DNA of 49,854 nucleotides from Clostridia bacterium (GTDB lineage Bacteria; Bacillota; Clostridia; TANB77; CAG-508). The position numbers and the translations under genes are program-made. Location of the stretch: positions 1 to 49,854 of the forward strand of contig JAFROW010000003.1 in NCBI GenBank assembly GCA_017429505.1, in the 5' to 3' direction. A model generated the notes under the pieces. That model saw nothing but the letters and a program-made list of their open reading frames with translations. It was not told the DNA's origin and made no database searches. Of this stretch, positions 23,496 through 32,580 are shown piece after piece. Position 1 is the stretch's first letter. Every line of letters starts with the position of its first letter.

Positions 23496-24638
23496 TTACA
23501 AAATTTGTCTCATTCTTCCATAAACTAATCCAACCCAAGATGATGATGGGCAGAAACATGTTTTAACTCCTGCTAAAGTTTTGCCATGGTAGAATTTTCC
23601 ACCTGGAGTTAAGTAATTGTAATGTAATTTCTGTGCTGCAACTTCTAATCCTTCGTTTACTGAACCATAGCTAATAAGTTTACCATTTCTCATTAAACTT
23701 ATATAATTGTGTGTTCTTCTATGATTAGAAGCAATGTTCCATCCAGATTCTGCTGAAATTAATCCACAGAAGAATATTTCATTTATGCTGTATTTTTCGC
23801 ATAAATCATATATTTTTCCTGCATTTTTTTCGAAAAATCCTGATGTGTCGGCTCTAACACCTGACATTAATTTGATAAAGTCTTTTCTAGACAATCCTGT
23901 TCTCTTAGTTAAGTTCATTGATTTTGAAATTTTAACTTTACTAATTGAAACTGTTTTGGTCGTGCTTTTTTTATTCTCTTTATTTGTAGTAGTTTCTTCT
24001 TTGCTACTATCATTTTTCTCTGTTGTTTTTTTAGTATTTTCTTCGCTACTTTTTTCTTTTTTCTTAGAATCATTTTGTTTACTATCTTCTTTTTTAGATT
24101 CCTCATATTTCTTGATAGTATCTGTCTTTTCTTCTTTTTTTACTTCATTCTTTTTTTCTGTTTTTTTGCTTTCTGTTTTTGCTACATCTTTACTACTTTC
24201 TTTCTTAGTTTCTTTTTGCTTAGTTTCTTGCTTCTCAGATTTTTTACTTTCAGATTTCGCTTTTTTATTTTCGTTTTTGCTAGCATCAGATTTTTTATCT
24301 TCTTTTTTTGTTTCAGCTTTATTATCTTCTTTATTATCTACTAAATTTTTGTTGTCATCTTTTTCTATTTTGCTAGCTTTCTCGTCTTCGCTTATTTTTG
24401 AAGATTTTCTTATATCTTCACCATTTCTGCTAGTAACTTTCTTTGAAGCAATTAAACTTTCTTTAGAAACTAATTCTGTTTTAGCAATCTCAATACTTTG
24501 TTTTTGCTCATTTGTTTTTGATAGTTTTACTCTTGAAAAAATAATTTGTGGTATAAATAAGACACCTATCACTGCCATACTTATAGTTATTATGTAGATT
24601 AATTGTTTAAAAACCTCTCTACTTTTATATTCTATCAT
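23496..24638 (-). CDS. Membrane-anchored glucosaminidase with a Lys/Glu/Ser-rich stalk
   Basis: A 380-residue protein. One transmembrane segment (about residues 12-32, IYIITISMAVIGVLFIPQII) is followed by a very long low-complexity stretch of Lys, Glu, Ser, Asp and Thr (about 60-250), probably a flexible stalk through the cell wall. The last 120 residues are a glucosaminidase-like domain: CGLISAESGWNIASNHRRTHNYISL with the catalytic Glu in AESG, then YLTPGGKFYHGKTL. It should cut peptidoglycan. The start at 24638 has an AAGGAGA site, and a consensus promoter at 24679-24707 rules out the longer open frame. The related enzyme at 32564 has a different stalk. Confidence 0.8.
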   Translation of the reverse strand: MIEYKSREVFKQLIYIITISMAVIGVLFIPQIIFSRVKLSKTNEQKQSIEIAKTELVSKESLIASKKVTSRNGEDIRKSSKISEDEKASKIEKDDNKNLVDNKEDNKAETKKEDKKSDASKNENKKAKSESKKSEKQETKQKETKKESSKDVAKTESKKTEKKNEVKKEEKTDTIKKYEESKKEDSKQNDSKKKEKSSEENTKKTTEKNDSSKEETTTNKENKKSTTKTVSISKVKISKSMNLTKRTGLSRKDFIKLMSGVRADTSGFFEKNAGKIYDLCEKYSINEIFFCGLISAESGWNIASNHRRTHNYISLMRNGKLISYGSVNEGLEVAAQKLHYNYLTPGGKFYHGKTLAGVKTCFCPSSSWVGLVYGRMRQIL

Positions 24639-24678
24639 ATATCTTATCAATCTCCTTTTTCTTGAGCACGACTTCTTT

Positions 24679-24707
24679 ATTATACCACTTTTTTCTAAAA
24701 TTGTCAA
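24679..24707 (-). promoter_or_regulatory. Consensus promoter of the glucosaminidase gene
   Basis: On the minus strand TTGACA (24707-24702), 17 bases, TATAAT (24684-24679). It fixes the gene start at 24638 rather than further upstream. Confidence 0.88.
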
Positions 24708-24902
24708 ATTTTTGTCGATTATTGTCGATAAAAAGTATTGAAAAATCAGCATTTAGAGTTACATTTTTATTCTTTCTGTGATATATTATTTATGCAATAA
24801 CTTTTTACATGTTGCAACTTTTAATATATAATAAAGTCATATATATTTTATTAATAATCAATTAGATTTTAAAATATAATAAACAATTTGTATGGAGTCA
24901 AA

Positions 24903-25082
24903 ATGTTTTTTATCAATATTTTTAATAAAATTAAATCTAATCCGATTCAAAAAGGTCAATATGAATTACAAAAGTCTAAAGAAGAATTCGCTTAAAGCTT
25001 ATCAAAATTGAATTTAGATATTAACGAAATAGCTAAAAAAAACAAACTTTCAACAGAACAAATTGAAAAACTAAGCTCATAA
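24903..25082 (+). pseudogene. Small gene interrupted by an in-frame stop
   Basis: A frame of 60 codons starts MFFINIFNKIKSNPIQKGQY, has TAA at 24993, then continues in the same frame with SLSKLNLDINEIAKKNKLST and ends at 25080, just before a terminator. A TATGGAG ribosome site lies 7 bases upstream of the ATG. Both halves look like one small basic helical protein, so the first TAA is probably a nonsense mutation. I do not recognise the family. Nothing else is visible between 24753 and 25088. Confidence 0.45.
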
Positions 25083-25087
25083 ATATA

Positions 25088-25127
25088 AATAGAGTATACC
25101 AAATATATTGATATACTCTATTTTTTT
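25088..25127. terminator. Bidirectional terminator between the small gene and clpB
   Basis: AATAGAGTATA pairs exactly with TATACTCTATT, followed by a T run on the plus strand and preceded by A-rich sequence. It overlaps the clpB stop codon. Confidence 0.8.
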
Positions 25128-27720
25128 AACATTGTAAAAATAGTTTTCCATCTTTACAATCAATCTCAACCACGCTATTAGGCACAATCTCCCCTGTCAA
25201 AATCTTCTTTGCAATTAAAGTTTCAAGTTTCTTTTGAACAAATCTTTTTAAAGGTCTTGCACCATAAACCTCATCATATCCATTATCTATTAAATATTTT
25301 TTTGCAGACTCACTAAGTTTAAGTTCAATATGTTTGTCAGATAATCTTTTTTCTAGGTCTACAATCAATAAATTTAAAATTTTTGAAATCTCATTTTTCT
25401 TTAAAGGTTTATAAAATACGATTTCATCTAATCTATTTAAAAACTCCGGCCTAAAGCTTTGTTTTAGTAAAGCCTCTACCTTTTGTTTTGCTTCTTCTGA
25501 GATTTCTCCATTTTCCTGAATTCCTTCTAAAATATAGTCTGAGCCTAAATTTGATGTTAAAATTATAATTGTATTTTTAAAATCTACGGTTCTTCCTTGT
25601 GAATCTGTAATTCTTCCATCATCAAGCACTTGTAGCAATATATTGAAAACATCTAGATGCGCTTTTTCTATCTCATCAAACAAAACAACAGAATATGGCT
25701 TTCTCCTTACTGCTTCTGTTAATTGTCCTCCCTCTTCATAGCCAACATATCCTGGAGGTGCTCCAATAAGTCTTGAAACTGAGAACTTTTCCATATATTC
25801 AGACATATCAATTCTTACAATATTGTGTTCATCATCAAATAAACTCTCTGCTAAAGATTTTGCAAGCTCTGTTTTTCCTACACCAGTAGGCCCTAAAAAC
25901 ATAAATGAACCTATTGGTCTTCTTGGGTCAGAAATTCCTGCTCTTGAACGAATTATAGCTTCTGAAACCTTTTCTACAGCCTCATCTTGACCAATTACTC
26001 TTTTATGAAGTATTTTATCAAGATTTAATATTTTTTCTCTTTCACCCTCCATAAGTTTTGTAACTGGAATTCCTGTCCATCTAGAAATTATTTTTGTAAT
26101 CTCTTCTTCTGTTACTTTATTTCTAAGTAATCCATTTTCTTTGCTCTTTTCTATCAATTCTTCCTCTTGTTTTAATTTTTGTTGTAACTCAGGAAGCTTA
26201 CCATATCTAAGTTCTGCCACTTTATTTAAGTCATAATCTCTTTCTGCCTTTTCTATTTGAGCATTTATATTTTCTATTTCCTCTCTTAATTTTTGAACTT
26301 TATTTATTGCTTGTTTTTCGTTGTCCCATTTAGCTTTCATTCCATCAAACTTTGTTTTTAGTTCAGCTTTGTCTTTTTTAATGTCTTCTAATCTCTTTTT
26401 TGAAATATCGTCTTTTTCTTTTGATAAAGCTGTTTCTTCGATTTCTAATTGCATTATTTTTCTTGAAACTTCGTCAAGCTCTGTTGGCATTGATTCCATT
26501 TCTGTTTTTATCATACTACAAGCCTCATCTATTAAGTCAATTGCCTTGTCTGGCAAAAATCTATCTGAAATATATCTATGTGAAAGTGTCGCAGCAGAAA
26601 TTAACGCATTATCTGCAATTTTTACTCCATGGAACACCTCATATCTTTCTTTAAGTCCTCTTAAAATAGTAATTGTGTCTTCTACAGTTGGCTCATCAAC
26701 TAGAACAGGTTGAAAACGTCTTTCCAAAGCCTGATCCTTTTCTATATATTGTCTGTATTCATTTAAAGTTGTTGCACCTATACAGTGAAGCTCTCCTCTT
26801 GCAAGCATTGGCTTCAATAGGTTTCCTGCATCCATTGCTCCATCTGTTTTTCCTGCTCCAACAATTGTATGAATTTCATCTATAAATAGAATTATTTTAC
26901 CTTCACTTTTCTTAATTTCTTGTAGAACTGCTTTTAGCCTTTCCTCAAACTCTCCCCTGTATTTTGCACCTGCAACAAGAGAACCCATATCAAGAGAGAA
27001 AATTGTGCAATCTTTTAATCCTTCAGGAACATCTCCTCTTACAATTCTTAATGCTAAACCTTCTGCAATTGCTGTTTTTCCAACACCTGGCTCACCTATT
27101 AAACAAGGATTATTCTTAGTTTTTCTCGACAAAATTCTTATAACATTTCTTATTTCGTTGTCTCTTCCAATTACAGGGTCAAGCTTTTGCTGTCTTGCCA
27201 TCTCTACTAAATCTTGCCCATATTTTTTTAGAGCATCATAAGTCTCTTCTGGGTTATCTGATGTAACTCTTCTATTTCCTCTAACTTCAGATAACACTTT
27301 TAAGAAATCATTTTTTGTAATTCCATATTCTCTAAAAATATTCTTTAATGTTGTATTATAATTGTCAAATAATGAAAGCATAATATGTTCTACTGAAACA
27401 TATTCGTCCTTCATTCTTTTTGCTACTTTTTCAGCATTTGCAAGTGTCAAATCTAAGTCCTGAGATACATACATATTATTTGCTTGCCTTGCCCCTCCTG
27501 TAATTTTAGGCTTATTTTTTACTTGCTTTCTTACCTCCTCTTCTATCATTTGAGCATTGCCTATTTTCTTTATAAGCTCTTTTATTAAGCTATTTTCTTG
27601 TTCTAAAAGTGCAAGTAATAAATGCTCTTGTTCAACCTGTGGATTTTGATTTTCTGTAGCAATATTTTGTGCTTCTTGCAAAGCTTCTAGGGATTTTTGT
27701 GTAAATTTTTGTAAATTCAT
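25126..27720 (-). CDS. clpB: ClpB chaperone (AAA+ disaggregase)
   Basis: An 864-residue ATP-driven disaggregase that rescues aggregated proteins together with DnaK. It has the Clp_N double repeat (about 1-145), the first AAA+ domain with GEPGVGKT and the [14 protein letters not shown] loop, a coiled-coil middle domain (about 405-525) that separates ClpB from other Clp proteins, and the second AAA+ domain with [12 protein letters not shown] and [13 protein letters not shown]. The ATG at 27720 follows AAAGGAGG; the open frame extends further but only through leader hairpins. The promoter and a CIRCE-like operator lie at 27892-27934, so HrcA probably represses it until heat stress. Confidence 0.95.
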   Translation of the reverse strand: MNLQKFTQKSLEALQEAQNIATENQNPQVEQEHLLLALLEQENSLIKELIKKIGNAQMIEEEVRKQVKNKPKITGGARQANNMYVSQDLDLTLANAEKVAKRMKDEYVSVEHIMLSLFDNYNTTLKNIFREYGITKNDFLKVLSEVRGNRRVTSDNPEETYDALKKYGQDLVEMARQQKLDPVIGRDNEIRNVIRILSRKTKNNPCLIGEPGVGKTAIAEGLALRIVRGDVPEGLKDCTIFSLDMGSLVAGAKYRGEFEERLKAVLQEIKKSEGKIILFIDEIHTIVGAGKTDGAMDAGNLLKPMLARGELHCIGATTLNEYRQYIEKDQALERRFQPVLVDEPTVEDTITILRGLKERYEVFHGVKIADNALISAATLSHRYISDRFLPDKAIDLIDEACSMIKTEMESMPTELDEVSRKIMQLEIEETALSKEKDDISKKRLEDIKKDKAELKTKFDGMKAKWDNEKQAINKVQKLREEIENINAQIEKAERDYDLNKVAELRYGKLPELQQKLKQEEELIEKSKENGLLRNKVTEEEITKIISRWTGIPVTKLMEGEREKILNLDKILHKRVIGQDEAVEKVSEAIIRSRAGISDPRRPIGSFMFLGPTGVGKTELAKSLAESLFDDEHNIVRIDMSEYMEKFSVSRLIGAPPGYVGYEEGGQLTEAVRRKPYSVVLFDEIEKAHLDVFNILLQVLDDGRITDSQGRTVDFKNTIIILTSNLGSDYILEGIQENGEISEEAKQKVEALLKQSFRPEFLNRLDEIVFYKPLKKNEISKILNLLIVDLEKRLSDKHIELKLSESAKKYLIDNGYDEVYGARPLKRFVQKKLETLIAKKILTGEIVPNSVVEIDCKDGKLFLQC

Positions 27721-27776
27721 TTTTCCTCGACCTCCTTTTTTGCACATTCTGTTTTGCTTGTTTTGTGAATTTGTTC

Positions 27777-27846
27777 TGTGCGAAATTCTTACAAAGAATT
27801 TCTGCACATTAAAGCTTTTTTGAATTGCCCCGCAATTCAAAAAAGC
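27777..27846 (-). promoter_or_regulatory. Two tandem hairpins in the clpB leader
   Basis: GCTTTTTTGAATTGC and GCAATTCAAAAAAGC form a perfect 15-bp stem with a three-base loop (27814-27846). Next to it TGTGC-GAAATTCTT pairs with AAGAATTTC-GCACA with one bulge (27777-27808). Both lie in the 165-base untranslated leader between the promoter and the start. An attenuator or RNA thermometer is possible. Confidence 0.6.
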
Positions 27847-27891
27847 ACTATTCTGTAAGATAAGAATGCGCCTTTTTTATTTTTCAAATAT

Positions 27892-27934
27892 ATTATACTA
27901 CAAATCTTTAGCAAAGTCAATAGAAGAGTGCTAA
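27892..27934 (-). promoter_or_regulatory. clpB promoter with a CIRCE-like operator
   Basis: On the minus strand TTGACT (27920-27915), 17 bases, TATAAT (27897-27892). Overlapping it on the plus strand is TTAGCAAAG, nine bases, GAGTGCTAA (27908-27934). The CIRCE consensus is TTAGCACTC, nine bases, GAGTGCTAA: the right arm is perfect and the left arm matches at six of nine. HrcA is the expected repressor. Confidence 0.78.
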
Positions 27935-27942
27935 TTTTTGAG

Positions 27943-28019
27943 AGTTAATTTTGGGACGGAGGAAAAATTCACTCTGCTAAGAATTAAAAGTGAATTTTTA
28001 CCCCGTCCCAAAATTAACT
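27943..28019. repeat. Copy 2 of the GGGACGG repeat, a complete hairpin
   Basis: AGTTAATTTTGGGACGG with AAAAATTCACT pairs with AGTGAATTTTT and CCGTCCCAAAATTAACT, giving about 30 pairs around a short loop. It lies between the clpB promoter and the end of the TtcA-like gene and may act as its terminator. Confidence 0.8.
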
Positions 28020-28865
28020 TTAATAGTTATCCAAAAAACTAACCTCTTCCCCATCTTTCATATACGAAATAATAGTATCTAAATTAACCTTTTTAGTGCT
28101 GTTATAAATATTCATATCTACATCTTCATTTGTTTCACGAAGCTTTTTTAAAAGTCTTTTCATTTCTTCACGTTTAGAGCCCACTTCTTCAATGTTTTGT
28201 GCTTTATTTTTCTCTGTTATTTTACAAGCACAATTTATAAATTCCAAACCATTTTTATCTCTCCAATTTATAATATCAACTTCTTTTACAAAATATAGAG
28301 GACGAATAAGCTCCATTCCTTCAAAATTTGTGCTATGTAGTTTTGGCATCATTGTTTGAAATTGTGTGCCATAAAACATTCCCATAAGAACAGTTTCAAT
28401 CACATCATCAAAATGGTGACCTAATGCTATTTTATTACATCCCATTTCTTTCGCTTTTCTGTACAGATAGCCTCTTCTCATTCTTGCACATAAATAACAT
28501 GCTCTGTCATCGACTTTGTCTACTGCTTCAAAAATCCTTGTTTCAAACATCGTTAGAGGAATTTCTAGAAATTTTGCATTTTCTAGAATCTTCTCTTTAT
28601 TTTGAGAGCTATATCCAGGATCCATGCAAATATATTCAGCTTCAAAGTCCTCATCACTGTGTTTCTGCAATTCTTGAATACATTTTGCAAGAAGTATTGA
28701 GTCTTTTCCCCCAGAAATACACACTGCAATTTTATCTCCTTTATTTATCATCTTAAATTCTTTTATTCCTTTTACAAATTTAACCCATATAGACTTTCTG
28801 TAATTTACATCTGTGGTTAATTGGTGTCCTATGTTATCTATTTTAGTTATTTCTTTTTGTTTCAT
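28020..28865 (-). CDS. TtcA-like tRNA thiolation (PP-loop ATPase) protein
   Basis: A 281-residue protein of the TtcA/TilS adenine-nucleotide alpha-hydrolase group. The PP-loop SGGKDSILLAK (about residue 50) binds ATP and activates a tRNA base, and CYLCARMRRGYLY and INCACK carry the cysteines that in TtcA hold an iron-sulfur cluster. GHHFDDVIETVLM is a conserved family motif. TtcA makes 2-thiocytidine at tRNA position 32, but related clostridial proteins may have other targets. The ATG at 28865 follows AAAGGAG. It starts 14 bases after copA ends, so both share a transcript, which may reflect copper damage to Fe-S enzymes (inference). Confidence 0.75.
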   Translation of the reverse strand: MKQKEITKIDNIGHQLTTDVNYRKSIWVKFVKGIKEFKMINKGDKIAVCISGGKDSILLAKCIQELQKHSDEDFEAEYICMDPGYSSQNKEKILENAKFLEIPLTMFETRIFEAVDKVDDRACYLCARMRRGYLYRKAKEMGCNKIALGHHFDDVIETVLMGMFYGTQFQTMMPKLHSTNFEGMELIRPLYFVKEVDIINWRDKNGLEFINCACKITEKNKAQNIEEVGSKREEMKRLLKKLRETNEDVDMNIYNSTKKVNLDTIISYMKDGEEVSFLDNY

Positions 28866-28879
28866 TTTTTTACTCCTTT

Positions 28880-31261
28880 TCAAATCAACCTACACGCATT
28901 TAAAACTACTGTTAAACTGCTTAACGTCATTGCAAATGCAGCTAACATAGGATTCAGAGCAATTCCAAATCTACTAAAAATCCCCATCGCAACAGGAATC
29001 ATACATATATTGTAAAAAAATGCCCAAAATAGATTTTGTTTTATGTTTTGAATCGTCCTTCTACTAATTTCCAGTAAATCACTTATTTTCGTTAAATTGT
29101 CATTCATTAGAACAACTGAACTACTATCCATTGCAATATCTGTTCCAGTAGAAATTGAAACTCCAATATCAGCTGTGACAAGGCTTACACTGTCATTTAT
29201 CCCATCTCCACACATCATTACTAATCCATCTTTTTTTAACTCTTTAATTATTTCTGCTTTTTCTTTTGGTTTAACATTTGCTATTATTTCTTTTATACCT
29301 ATTTCTTTTGCTATATGTTTTGCAGTATTTTCATTATCACCAGTAAGCATAACTATTCTCTTGTTTAAGGCATATAACCTTTCTATTACCTCTTTTGCAT
29401 TTTCTCTTACAACATCTTTTACTCCAATTAATGCAATAAGTTCTTTTTCTTTTGAAACAAATAATAAACTATTTCCACCATTACTTAAAGCTTCTTCATC
29501 ACTTTCTTCTTTTGCTTTCTTCTCAACTTGCTTTTGCTTCAATAATTTTTCTTCAAATTTAGCTACATTATTAAAGTCCCACCAAATTTTAATCCCTTTT
29601 TCTATCATCAATTTTTTATTACCAATTAAATAGTGCTTTCCATTTATAGTAGCTTCTACTCCCAATCCGGGAATTGCTTTAAAATCTTCAACTTCTATTT
29701 TCTCTTCTGTCTCATTTTGCTTTATTTCAACTTTTCCAATTTCATTATTTTGCTCTATTTTAGCTTTTTCATTCTCTTCTATTTCAGCCTTTATTCTTTC
29801 TTCTTTCATTTTTTCTTGTTTTTCTCTTTCAACTTCTTTTGCGTATCTCGCAATTGCTCTTGCAATTGGATGCTCTGATTTTCTTTCAATTACAGCCACA
29901 TCTCTAATAATCTCTTCATCTGATAATTCAGAATAATTACATATTTTTGAAACAGTAAGTTCTCCTTTTGTTAATGTACCAGTTTTGTCAAATACAATGG
30001 TTTTTACCTTATGAGCATTTTCTAAAGCCTCGCTATTTTTTATTAAAATGCCTTTTTTGCTTGCATTACCAGTTGCAACAACTATTGCTAGAGGAGTAGC
30101 TAGTCCTAAGCTACATGGACATGCAACAACTAAGATTGAAACAAATACATTTATAGCTGTTCCAAAATCTTTTGAAATTGCAAGCCATACAACAAATGAA
30201 GCAACTGCTAACATTATTACAACAGGCACAAAATACCCACTTATCTTATCTGCAATTTTTGCAATAGGTGCTTTTGTGTTTGTAGCTTCTACTACAAGTC
30301 TTACAATCTCTGAAACAGTTGATTCTTTTCCTATTTTCTCTGCTTTATATTTAATAGTTCCTTCAAAATTTATGCTTCCTGCAATTACCTTAGAACCAAT
30401 CTCCCTTTTTACAGGTACACTTTCACCTGTTATAAAAGATTCGTTAATGTGCGAAACTCCGTCTATTACAACCCCATCTACTGCAATTTTTTCACCAGGT
30501 TTGCAAACAACAATATCTCCTTTTTTTATTTCATCTATAGTAACTATTAGTTCTTTTCCATCTCTTTCAATAGTCGCATTATTTGGAGTAATTGTCATCA
30601 AATCTTGTATAGCTTTTTTAGTTTTGTTTTTGTTTATATTTTCTATATGTTTTCCAATTTTTATAAAAAATATAACAATCGCAGATGCTTCAAAATACAA
30701 AGTTTCAACATATTGAGTCTGTTCTTTAAAAATCATAATCATTTCAAAAACACTGTATAAATAGCTACTTACAACTCCAATTGTAACTAATGTATCCATA
30801 TTTGGAGTTTTGTGTACAAGATTCTTTATTCCATTTTTTATAATATCTTTTCCCACAAAAATTACAATGCTAGATAGAATCCACAACACACAAGCATAAT
30901 TAATGGGAAATGTCATCATATTTAAAAATGGAATAACAGGCAATCCTACCATGTGTGACATTGATATATACAAAATTAGTAGTGATATTATTGTTATTCC
31001 AAATAATTTATATTTCTCATTAGATTTTTTCTTCTCTTCTTTTTCTAAGTTGTCTATACCTAAACTCTCAAATCCAGCTTTCGCAATAAATTTTTCTAAA
31101 TCTTCAACTTTATATTTCTTCTCATCATATTCAATACTTGCATTGTTCATTACAAGATTAACTGTAGCATTTACTCCCTCTTGTTTATTCAAATATTTTT
31201 CAAGACCTGTAGAACATGCGCTACAGGTCATACCATCAATTTTTAATAATATTTTTTTCAA
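28880..31261 (-). CDS. copA: Copper-exporting P-type ATPase
   Basis: A 793-residue P1B-type ATPase that pumps Cu(I) out of the cell. It has one N-terminal metal-binding domain (GMTCSACSTG), eight expected membrane helices with the metal site CPC in VACPCSLGLATP, the TGES dephosphorylation loop, the phosphorylation motif DKTGTLT, and GDGINDS. An unusual Glu/Lys-rich insert of about 50 residues lies in the nucleotide-binding domain after a SEHPIARAIA motif. The start is probably TTG at 31261, 8 bases after GGAAGGA; the longer frame would translate a GGGACGG repeat (NFCPVPK). copZ lies upstream and the TtcA-like gene downstream. Confidence 0.92.
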   Translation of the reverse strand: MKKILLKIDGMTCSACSTGLEKYLNKQEGVNATVNLVMNNASIEYDEKKYKVEDLEKFIAKAGFESLGIDNLEKEEKKKSNEKYKLFGITIISLLILYISMSHMVGLPVIPFLNMMTFPINYACVLWILSSIVIFVGKDIIKNGIKNLVHKTPNMDTLVTIGVVSSYLYSVFEMIMIFKEQTQYVETLYFEASAIVIFFIKIGKHIENINKNKTKKAIQDLMTITPNNATIERDGKELIVTIDEIKKGDIVVCKPGEKIAVDGVVIDGVSHINESFITGESVPVKREIGSKVIAGSINFEGTIKYKAEKIGKESTVSEIVRLVVEATNTKAPIAKIADKISGYFVPVVIMLAVASFVVWLAISKDFGTAINVFVSILVVACPCSLGLATPLAIVVATGNASKKGILIKNSEALENAHKVKTIVFDKTGTLTKGELTVSKICNYSELSDEEIIRDVAVIERKSEHPIARAIARYAKEVEREKQEKMKEERIKAEIEENEKAKIEQNNEIGKVEIKQNETEEKIEVEDFKAIPGLGVEATINGKHYLIGNKKLMIEKGIKIWWDFNNVAKFEEKLLKQKQVEKKAKEESDEEALSNGGNSLLFVSKEKELIALIGVKDVVRENAKEVIERLYALNKRIVMLTGDNENTAKHIAKEIGIKEIIANVKPKEKAEIIKELKKDGLVMMCGDGINDSVSLVTADIGVSISTGTDIAMDSSSVVLMNDNLTKISDLLEISRRTIQNIKQNLFWAFFYNICMIPVAMGIFSRFGIALNPMLAAFAMTLSSLTVVLNACRLI

Positions 31262-31275
31262 ATTATTGTCCTTCC

Positions 31276-31304
31276 TTTTGGGGACGGGGCAAAAATTCAC
31301 TCTG
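31276..31304 (+). repeat. Copy 3 of the GGGACGG repeat
   Basis: TTTTGGGGACGGGGCAAAAA followed by TTCACTCTG. With the inverted copy at 31690 it brackets copZ. Confidence 0.8.
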
Positions 31305-31357
31305 TTCCATCAATACATTGATTCTCTAGGTAAAAATCTCCTCTTCCACCAAAAATA

Positions 31358-31567
31358 TTATTTCTCAACTTCAAAGCCCAAATCTACAATTGTTTCGCAA
31401 ATTTTGTCATAAGTAACTAATCCTTTATTATATGAAATATTTGCTTCTCTTGTTTCTAAATTCACACTAGCAGATTCAATTCCATCTGTATTTTTAAGAG
31501 CTCTTTCCACTCTTTGTGAACAACCTGTGCATTTCATACCATTAATTTTTAAAATTATATTTTCCAT
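31358..31567 (-). CDS. copZ: Copper chaperone, heavy-metal-associated domain
   Basis: A 69-residue protein that is one HMA domain. It has the metal-binding motif GMKCTGCSQRVE near residue 10 and the usual beta-alpha-beta order ending GFEVEK. It should carry Cu(I) to CopA, encoded next on the same strand. The ATG at 31567 is chosen because AAAGGA lies 11 bases upstream and the family starts there; the longer frame is not supported. A GGGACGG repeat lies between it and copA and another just upstream of it. No copper regulator gene is seen in the window. Confidence 0.88.
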   Translation of the reverse strand: MENIILKINGMKCTGCSQRVERALKNTDGIESASVNLETREANISYNKGLVTYDKICETIVDLGFEVEK

Positions 31568-31689
31568 ATTAATAAACAATCCTTTCATTCTAGTCACAAA
31601 ATTTAACAAAAAAGTTTATTTAAGATTCCTCCTATAATTCATTTAGGAATGAGCTACAATTTCATTTACACATTTTTATATTTTATGTA

Positions 31690-31722
31690 GAGTAAATTTT
31701 TACCCCGTCCCCAAAAGTAACC
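31690..31722 (-). repeat. Copy 4 of the GGGACGG repeat, inverted
   Basis: AGAGTAAATTTTTACCCCGT then CCCCAAAAG: the inverse of copy 3 with about two differences in 28 bases. It ends just before the stop of the membrane protein gene at 31723. Confidence 0.8.
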
Positions 31723-32580
31723 TTAAATTGTAAAAAAATTATATTCACTACCAATTGTAGTTTTACTCTTTATTGTAGTTCCTTTATTTATATCATTTAA
31801 AGGAATTTGAAAACTTACATAATTCGAATAATATTCGTCTTTATTGTTTACTATATTAATTCTAAAACTTATTCTTGCATTTATATCTTCAGGCTTTATT
31901 CCTACTTTTCCTAATATAGATCCATCAAATGTTGCTGAGCTATTTTTTTCTACTTTGTATTCCGCACTAATTTCGTTAATATATTTTAAGCTAATTGGAT
32001 TTGAACAATCTGCATAAAATGTAGGTTTTTCATAGTCTGATACATCATTTTCATCATTAGAACTTACAATATAAAAATCAATTTTGTCATTTTGAATATT
32101 CTTTGAATTAGATATCATTTGTGCTAACTCTTCTCTGCTTCCCATTTTTAGCAAATTTGTGTATACTAAACTAGGTTTTCCAATATTGTAATCTAAATCT
32201 AAACTTATGTCATCAATATACAATTTTTTTAAAGTGTTTTTTTCTGTTAATCCATTATCTTTGTAATTATTCAAATATACAGCTATATCTGTGTATTGGT
32301 ATAGTCCCAATTTATCCAATTTTTGTTCTGAAGTGTTATCTATAGCATTTGCACTACTACACAAATATATCTTTTCTACAGAAAATGTAGGATTTTCATT
32401 TTTTGAAATTATTTCTTCCATATTTCCTGCAAATATACTTTTTTGAATATGTTTATATGCAATTTTTCCCCATATTAAACTTAAAAAAATTAGAGAAACC
32501 ACCATAATAGGAAAAATAATATTTTTAACACTTATTTTTTTGTTAATTTTATCCCAATTTATTTTATTCCAATTTACCAT
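31723..32580 (-). CDS. Membrane-anchored protein of unknown function
   Basis: A 285-residue protein with one membrane segment (about residues 20-42, IIFPIMVVSLIFLSLIWG) and an extracytoplasmic beta-rich remainder with no cysteine pair or motif that I recognise. The ATG at 32580 overlaps the end of the glucosaminidase gene by 17 bases, so it is translated by coupling and probably works with that enzyme on the cell wall. This partner role is inferred from the overlap only. The longer frame starting at 32634 would run through the coding part of the neighbour and lacks a ribosome site. Confidence 0.65.
   Translation of the reverse strand: MVNWNKINWDKINKKISVKNIIFPIMVVSLIFLSLIWGKIAYKHIQKSIFAGNMEEIISKNENPTFSVEKIYLCSSANAIDNTSEQKLDKLGLYQYTDIAVYLNNYKDNGLTEKNTLKKLYIDDISLDLDYNIGKPSLVYTNLLKMGSREELAQMISNSKNIQNDKIDFYIVSSNDENDVSDYEKPTFYADCSNPISLKYINEISAEYKVEKNSSATFDGSILGKVGIKPEDINARISFRINIVNNKDEYYSNYVSFQIPLNDINKGTTIKSKTTIGSEYNFFTI

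Noticed and set aside
27721-27840. N-terminal extension of ClpB
   Set aside because: The open frame runs through leader hairpins; the ATG at 27720 has an AAAGGAGG site and gives the normal family start.
31262-31300. N-terminal extension of CopA
   Set aside because: The extra residues are translated from a GGGACGG repeat; the TTG at 31261 has a GGAAGGA site and starts at the metal-binding domain.
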